Source: Candidatus Moraniibacteriota bacterium (GTDB lineage: Bacteria; Patescibacteriota; Minisyncoccia; Moranbacterales; UBA9337). From it: 17,770 bases of DNA. The position numbers and the translations under genes were made by a program. Location of the stretch: NCBI GenBank assembly GCA_003510795.1, contig DOKP01000076.1:576-18345 (forward strand), written 5' to 3'. Below the pieces are notes generated by a model. That model saw only the letters and a list, made by a program, of their open reading frames with translations, was not told where the DNA came from and made no database searches. Shown one piece after another: positions 13,938 through 17,770 of this stretch. How positions within the stretch are numbered: the stretch's first letter is position 1; each line of letters opens with the position of its first letter.

Positions 13938-15860
13938 TTAAGCCCAAAAGCCGACTCCCATATTTCTTCCTTGACTTCCAGCATTAAGTTTTGCTCCTCT
14001 CATATTTCTTGTTACATTGTCCTGTCCTTGTTGAGAATATCCGCTTATAATATTAGCACCTTCTGCAATTATAAGACCTCTATTCGGAGTTGTATTTGCG
14101 ACCATTCTTTGTATGTTTTGATCCCTCCATTGATCAGGATCCAGTCTGGAAAGTTCATCTCTAATAATTGGTTGCATAGCTGCTGGAGTATTCGCGCCAG
14201 AAGTCGTAATTCTTTCATTTATAACCAGATCCATGTTGGTTTTTCTGGCTCCGCCCAAGAATTGATTCTCATAAACCTGATGTCCACGAACAGCATTCAT
14301 GGCATTATTGTATTGGGTCTGAGCTAATGCGGGATTATTATCAAATCTATTATTTTCTGCTCTAAATAATGCTACAGCCATTCTCTCCGCATTTGTTCCG
14401 GATGTTTCCTTTGTATTAAGATCTGCATCTGAAATACCTTCTTCCTTCATTTTTTTCATGTTTTCTCTAACCAATTTTTCGTTAGCGCCGTCAACTCCCA
14501 AGAAAGCTGCTGCTTCAGTTTTTCGAGTATTGGAAGCAGTTTTATAATTTTCTCCCCAACTGTCCCATTTCGACTTAAGTCCGCCTATACCGCCAGAGAT
14601 TCTGTGTCCAGTGCCAGCATCAATTCCTTTACCTGCTAAACCAACAGTTCCCCAAGCTGCTTTTTGTCCGTAAGATTTAATATTATTTCCTGTCTTCTTA
14701 GCAAAATTCATTGCCGCCCCGGAAGCTGCCCCGCCAAATTTTTGCGAAGCTACTAATCCCATCCACAAAAATACTACGGGAACAAAAAACTTTACGAAAC
14801 TTACAACCCAAGCGCTCTCGCCTGCCGCTGCGCCTGATGCTTTCTTGAACATCATTATTGCCAAATAGAAAAAAAACATCATTATTGGACCCATAAAAGA
14901 ATATTTAAACAAAGCACCCCACCAATCATCAGCAATATTTTTTGTCCCAGGGAAAAAAGCAAACACAAATCCAGCCGGAGATAATATTATAAGAATAACA
15001 AAAGCCAGTAACCTTATGAGTAAATTTAAAGCAAAAGCAAAAATAGTTATAGCCGTAATGAAAGTTAAAATAAGACTTAAAATTGCAGCTGCAATTGAGT
15101 CTGTCATATCACTGGCGCTTCCCAACGCTTCTCCAAAACTAGCAAAGTCAGCAAGCATAGCACTATTGCTTTTTGTACTATTTGAAACATTATCTACCAA
15201 AAAATACATAGCTGAATTTGAAAAATCGATTATAAATCTAGTTATAGGAAAACTAAAGTTTACCAAAAGCGCCATTACTACCAGCATTATAATCATTTTT
15301 CTCAAATGGTATTTTTCTACTTGAAAAATAGTTGCAAAGGCAGAAAATAGTAAAATTAACATGAAAAACATATTTAACATATCTCTGACTATCACCCAAC
15401 CATCATATACTCCTTCGTTTCCTATAAGAGCGTTAAAGAAACTTTGCTTAAGCGCCAAATCCATAAGATATCCTGCAAAAATGACTAATTTAGATAATGC
15501 AACATTGATTCCATTTAAAAGAGCTATCACAACTGCCTTAAAAGGATTTCCGCCCAGCACAGCATCAATACTATTGTTTTGATCTACCTTTTCTGGATCT
15601 ATAGTATAGTTAGAACCGGACATATCTTGAACTTCCCACCAATTTTCTGGCAACTCAGCGTTAACACTATTTATATTAATAGATAATAACTCCAAATCCA
15701 AATAATTATTTTTCTTTAATTGCTCATTAACATTTACACTTACATTCAAAACCGTCATCCCAAAAATCAAAAACAAACCTATTTTTCCAAAGGTTCTCTT
15801 GAAAGGATTTTTAGATGAATTTTTTATTCTGTTAAATTTTGTTTTTAAGAAATTCCTCAT
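13938..15860 (-). CDS. VirB6/TrbL-like polytopic membrane protein of a type IV secretion-like system
   Basis: VirB6/TrbL proteins form the inner-membrane channel or platform of type IV secretion systems. The 640-residue protein has an N-terminal hydrophobic segment (about 26-44), a polar loop, then hydrophobic segments at roughly 108-135, 155-179, 187-213, 255-303, 318-338 and 350-370. FVILIILSPAGFVFAFFPG (287-305) followed by DDWWGALFKYSFMGP (311-325) is a pattern typical of these proteins in CPR bacteria. The last 265 residues are soluble, rich in Gly, Ala, Asn and Gln, with an FGGAASGAAMN junction. The ATG at 15860 is chosen; a TTG 15 bases upstream would place the start inside a hairpin (15863-15885). 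It is the first gene of the minus-strand block, 14 bases before the 489-aa gene. Family is assigned by topology and motifs. Confidence 0.75.
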   Translation of the reverse strand: MRNFLKTKFNRIKNSSKNPFKRTFGKIGLFLIFGMTVLNVSVNVNEQLKKNNYLDLELLSININSVNAELPENWWEVQDMSGSNYTIDPEKVDQNNSIDAVLGGNPFKAVVIALLNGINVALSKLVIFAGYLMDLALKQSFFNALIGNEGVYDGWVIVRDMLNMFFMLILLFSAFATIFQVEKYHLRKMIIMLVVMALLVNFSFPITRFIIDFSNSAMYFLVDNVSNSTKSNSAMLADFASFGEALGSASDMTDSIAAAILSLILTFITAITIFAFALNLLIRLLAFVILIILSPAGFVFAFFPGTKNIADDWWGALFKYSFMGPIMMFFFYLAIMMFKKASGAAAGESAWVVSFVKFFVPVVFLWMGLVASQKFGGAASGAAMNFAKKTGNNIKSYGQKAAWGTVGLAGKGIDAGTGHRISGGIGGLKSKWDSWGENYKTASNTRKTEAAAFLGVDGANEKLVRENMKKMKEEGISDADLNTKETSGTNAERMAVALFRAENNRFDNNPALAQTQYNNAMNAVRGHQVYENQFLGGARKTNMDLVINERITTSGANTPAAMQPIIRDELSRLDPDQWRDQNIQRMVANTTPNRGLIIAEGANIISGYSQQGQDNVTRNMRGAKLNAGSQGRNMGVGFWA

Positions 15861-15862
15861 AT

Positions 15863-15885
15863 TAAAAGAATGCAAAATTCTTTTA
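15863..15885 (-). promoter_or_regulatory. Leader hairpin two bases before the VirB6-like start codon
   Basis: A perfect 9-bp inverted repeat, taaaagaat (15863-15871) and attctttta (15877-15885), with a 5-base loop, lies 2 bases upstream of the ATG at 15858-15860 and covers the place where a ribosome-binding site would be. In mRNA it would form a weak A/U-rich hairpin that could modulate initiation of the first gene of the block. Confidence 0.45.
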
Positions 15886-16028
15886 TAAAATTATTTTTCT
15901 TTTTTACACTTCTAGCTATTAGTTATCTACTCTAGAAAAAATAATAGTTCAAAAACATTTTCTTTATTGTATCATAAAAAGTAAAGAAAAACTAATTGCA
16001 TCAGAAAGTAATACTTTTTTCTAAATTT

Positions 16029-16056
16029 ATTATAACAGAAATTTAAAAATACACAA
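16029..16056 (-). promoter_or_regulatory. Possible sigma-70-type promoter for the secretion-like block
   Basis: On the minus strand TTGTGT (16056-16051) is followed after 16 bases by a perfect TATAAT (16034-16029), with a TG in the extended -10 position. It would start transcription about 160 bases before the VirB6-like ATG. The AT-rich background makes chance matches likely, so the call is tentative. Confidence 0.4.
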
Positions 16057-16232
16057 AATAAAACTCCGTAAATTTCTAATTCCCCACATTAAACAAAGTA
16101 CGTCTAGCCAAAATAAAAATTAAAATATAACTGTGAGTTAGCGAAGATTTGTTGATTTTATTTTATCGATTTTTTCAAATTCTTCCAAATTATCTTTTTA
16201 TCTTTTTTCAAGGTGGGACGATTCAGATTTAA

Positions 16233-16254
16233 ACTTCCAAGCAACTTCCAAGCA
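16233..16254. repeat. Tandem 11-base direct repeat upstream of a promoter
   Basis: Two perfect, adjacent copies of acttccaagca (16233-16243 and 16244-16254), then the two bases ac beginning a third, end 8 bases before the -35 hexamer at 16263. One helical turn of spacing next to a promoter is the usual arrangement for a transcription-factor site. Confidence 0.6.
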
Positions 16255-16262
16255 ACGTAGGT

Positions 16263-16291
16263 TTGACAATATTTACAATAAATGCTATAGT
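16263..16291 (+). promoter_or_regulatory. Near-consensus sigma-70 promoter with extended -10
   Basis: A perfect TTGACA (16263-16268) and TATAGT (16286-16291) are separated by 17 bases, and TG at 16283-16284 makes an extended -10. Transcription would start near 16298, giving a leader of about 130 bases before the ATG at 16430. It is the best promoter match in the window. Confidence 0.7.
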
Positions 16292-16381
16292 TTTAATAAG
16301 AAATAGCTTGTTTTTCTATTATTCCTGTACATTAAAAATTAGCATTATTTACACTGCTTTATCTTTTTTATTTCCATTGGA

Positions 16382-16400
16382 GGGATTTTAAATAAATCCC
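16382..16400 (+). promoter_or_regulatory. Leader hairpin ahead of the small secreted protein
   Basis: gggattt (16382-16388) and aaatccc (16394-16400) form a perfect 7-bp stem with a 5-base loop in the predicted leader, ending 16 bases before the Shine-Dalgarno sequence cggagga (16417-16423). It lacks a following T-run, so it is not a terminator; a stability or translation-control role is possible. Confidence 0.4.
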
Positions 16401-16429
16401 AAAGAAAAAACTCAATCGGAGGAATAAAG

Positions 16430-16864
16430 ATGAAAAAGAGTAATTACATTATCATTTTGGCGACAGCATTGTTGACCATATCCACATCTGCTTACAGTGA
16501 GAATGGGCCCACCAATGAACAATTGCAGACCCTGCTCACTAATTTCTTCAAAAAACACACTCCTATAGAATGGGTCCACTATGCTGCGGTGGGGAAAATA
16601 AAGAAGATCGAATTCCTCGAAATCAACAGAGATAAATCTCTGAAAGAATACAATCGAGGGCAACTCCCACAGACATACAGCGCCAATAACAGTGACTGCT
16701 GGCCGGTAAAAACTCATGTAAAAGGAGTGGCTCTGTCTATGCTGGGTAGCGAATATCCGTTTGAAGACAAACCCAGATTTATAATCTGTCAAGGCTATGG
16801 CAACCAAGCTTCCTGGAGATTTTACCCTGAGAAATTAACCCTTGCAGTCAACAACACAAGATGA
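16430..16864 (+). CDS. Small secreted protein of unknown function
   Basis: This 144-residue protein has a textbook signal peptide: MKKSN, a hydrophobic core (IIILATALLTISTS) and a likely signal-peptidase I cut after AYS (residue 23). The mature part is about 121 residues with two cysteines (C90 and C120), fitting one disulfide in an extracytoplasmic fold. The block SDCWPVKTHVKGVALSM (88-104) and PRFIICQGYG (115-124) are its most distinctive parts; I cannot assign a family. The ATG is set by a strong cggagga six bases upstream, unlike the genes to the left. It has its own promoter (16263-16291) and terminator (16893-16931), so it is a single-gene transcription unit. Its codon composition is less AT-biased than its neighbours', which together with the expression signals suggests recent acquisition. 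Confidence 0.75.
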   Translation: MKKSNYIIILATALLTISTSAYSENGPTNEQLQTLLTNFFKKHTPIEWVHYAAVGKIKKIEFLEINRDKSLKEYNRGQLPQTYSANNSDCWPVKTHVKGVALSMLGSEYPFEDKPRFIICQGYGNQASWRFYPEKLTLAVNNTR

Positions 16865-16892
16865 CTATGTGTTATGCACTTTCCGAATCGAA

Positions 16893-16931
16893 AAGGCTAT
16901 ATAGAGAAATTTACTCTATACAGCCTTTTTT
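16893..16931 (+). terminator. Intrinsic terminator of the small secreted protein gene
   Basis: The stem aaggct-a-tatagag (16893-16906) pairs with ctctata-c-agcctt (16914-16927), 13 paired positions with one internal mismatch and a 7-base loop, followed by a T-run at 16926-16931. It starts 29 bases after the stop codon at 16862-16864. Confidence 0.9.
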
Positions 16932-17118
16932 ATTTTTATTTTCCAATAAAAAAATGGCAAAAAAATAATTTTTCGAATGATTGTTTTTTGTTTTAATCCT
17001 ATTTTTTATTTAAGTTATTGATTTTCATATAGTTTTTTGCACCATCATTTATAATATAGTTGGTTCAATTTTACTAAATATATAATACAAAAAATAATTT
17101 TAGAATAATCAGGTTATT
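16932..17118. other. AT-rich spacer between convergent units, no gene
   Basis: This is poly-A/T-rich DNA between two facing terminators. I see no gene, repeat or promoter in it. Confidence 0.5.
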
Positions 17119-17151
17119 AAAAAGGGGGTTACTAACTTTTTAGCAACCCCC
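17119..17151 (-). terminator. Intrinsic terminator of the small membrane protein gene
   Basis: gggggttactaa (17124-17135) pairs with ttagcaaccccc (17140-17151), 11 of 12 positions plus one wobble pair, with a 4-base loop. On the minus strand the stem is followed by TTTTT (17123-17119), so it terminates leftward transcription from the gene ending at 17208. Confidence 0.85.
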
Positions 17152-17207
17152 TGGGCGAATAGACGTCACCTGCGCCTTTTTATTTCTTAGGAAGCTAAGG
17201 GAGATTT

Positions 17208-17588
17208 TTAATTGCAAAAACTTCTTTTGACTTCAATTTGTTGCACTATTGCCTCTTTAACAACCATACAACCGCCGATTATAGCCAAAACAATTTTGCT
17301 ACTAAATTCGTCCAACTGACCAGACATCATACCTAATCCTATGTAAAAAATAAAACTGTAGCAGACCATTTTAATTGGCACCTTAACACTCTCTGAAATT
17401 TGCACCAGGCCTCGTCCGCCAGTTGCATTTTCTATTGTTCCCGCTATCAGAGCACTTGCTGCCAGTATAGCCAAAACAATTTTATTTGCAGAATCATTTA
17501 TCTCAGAAAACAGTGCCATAGAAATGCCCAAGATTGCGATACAGAATACTCCTTGAAACAAGTTCATTTTATTGGAAAAAAGTTTCAT
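17208..17588 (-). CDS. Small four-helix membrane protein with internal duplication, function unknown
   Basis: The protein is 126 residues if read from the ATG at 17588, which is preceded by GGAGG (17598-17594) and a 5-base spacer. An ATG at 17600 would overlap that ribosome site and is less likely. About four hydrophobic segments are visible. The two halves look alike: KIVLAI at 36-41 and again at 98-103, each preceded by a hydrophobic helix and an acidic loop (SEINDSAN and SGQLDEFSS) and followed by a small-residue helix. This suggests a duplicated two-helix unit. Size and topology resemble holins or small transporters, but no diagnostic motif supports either. A strong terminator follows. 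Like the neighbouring secreted-protein gene it has clear signals unlike the main block, so it may have come from elsewhere. Confidence 0.7.
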   Translation of the reverse strand: MKLFSNKMNLFQGVFCIAILGISMALFSEINDSANKIVLAILAASALIAGTIENATGGRGLVQISESVKVPIKMVCYSFIFYIGLGMMSGQLDEFSSKIVLAIIGGCMVVKEAIVQQIEVKRSFCN

Positions 17589-17650
17589 AATAGCCTCCAT
17601 CGCTAAGCTTTAATAAAGAAGAACTGTCCATGTTATTTTCTATTACAAAG

Positions 17651-17676
17651 ATGGCGTAAAAGCCATATTTTGTCAA
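17651..17676 (-). promoter_or_regulatory. Possible promoter element with operator-like dyad
   Basis: On the minus strand a perfect TTGACA lies at 17676-17671. Just downstream is the dyad atggc (17651-17655)/gccat (17662-17666) with a 6-base centre, where a repressor or activator could bind. The best following hexamer, TGTAAT (17647-17642), is 23 bases away, too far for a standard promoter, so the -10 is unresolved. Confidence 0.35.
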
Positions 17677-17770
17677 CTTTTTGATAATTTTGAATAATTT
17701 TTTAATTAATTAATTTTTTATAAATTTAGCAATATAAAATCATTCCATTTTTTCACTCGGAAGACAACGA

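Larger units (their letters stand above)
15886..16262. other. AT-rich divergent spacer, no gene
   Basis: This stretch separates the minus-strand secretion-like block from the plus-strand small secreted protein. It holds no credible reading frame. It contains a possible minus-strand promoter (16029-16056) and a tandem 11-base repeat (16233-16254), listed separately; otherwise only poly-A/T tracts are seen. Confidence 0.6.

Noticed and set aside
13863..14327. Plus-strand frame of 154 codons
   Set aside because: It is antisense to the VirB6-like and 489-aa genes, with no family resemblance and no ribosome site.
16412..16807. Minus-strand frame of 131 codons
   Set aside because: It is antisense to the signal-peptide protein, which has a promoter, ribosome site and terminator in its own direction.
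17186..17199. Second terminator stem (cttag/ctaag) after the small membrane protein gene
   Set aside because: A 5-bp AT-rich stem with no proper T-run; the stronger terminator at 17119-17151 explains termination.

Overview
The window looks like part of a chromosome from a low-GC member of the Patescibacteria (Candidate Phyla Radiation, CPR). The reasons are the AT-rich composition, the mostly weak or absent Shine-Dalgarno sites in the main operon, the intergenic runs of TATTGAA/CATTGAA words, and a reduced type IV secretion-like gene set of the kind known from CPR genomes: a PrgI-family protein, a TraC/VirB4 N-terminal domain, a VirB4 ATPase and a VirB6/TrbL-like membrane protein. The standard bacterial code fits (TGA and TAA both act as stops). 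The lineage call is inferred from gene content; no rRNA or tRNA gene is present.

Layout, left to right. (1) 1-763: the N-terminal third of a formamidopyrimidine-DNA glycosylase (minus strand), which runs into repeat DNA, then an AT-rich divergent spacer with an imperfect palindrome. (2) 764-3412: two plus-strand multi-pass membrane proteins of the Wzy/WaaL O-antigen polymerase/ligase type, separated by a gap built of nested inverted repeats. (3) 3396-15860: a long minus-strand block. In transcription order it is VirB6/TrbL-like protein, a 489-aa unknown, a spacer made of two palindromic repeats, PrgI-like protein, VirB4 N-terminal domain, VirB4 ATPase, a palindromic repeat spacer, a small membrane protein, a CPBP-family membrane protein lacking most catalytic residues, a 1028-aa secreted cysteine-rich surface protein and a membrane-anchored beta-propeller-like protein. 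(4) 15861-17770: a differently styled segment with a near-consensus sigma-70 promoter, strong Shine-Dalgarno sites and clear intrinsic terminators, carrying a small secreted protein (plus) and a small four-helix membrane protein (minus).

How they may work together: PrgI, VirB6-like and the split VirB4 would form an inner-membrane, ATP-driven translocation core. The large exported protein and the propeller protein, encoded downstream on the same strand, are candidates for the outward-facing part or the exported product. The two Wzy/WaaL-like proteins point to surface glycan assembly next door. No relaxase, VirD4 coupling protein or VirB11 lies in the window, so DNA transfer, DNA uptake and protein or adhesin export all remain open. 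The right-end segment may be acquired DNA; an assembly join is also possible.
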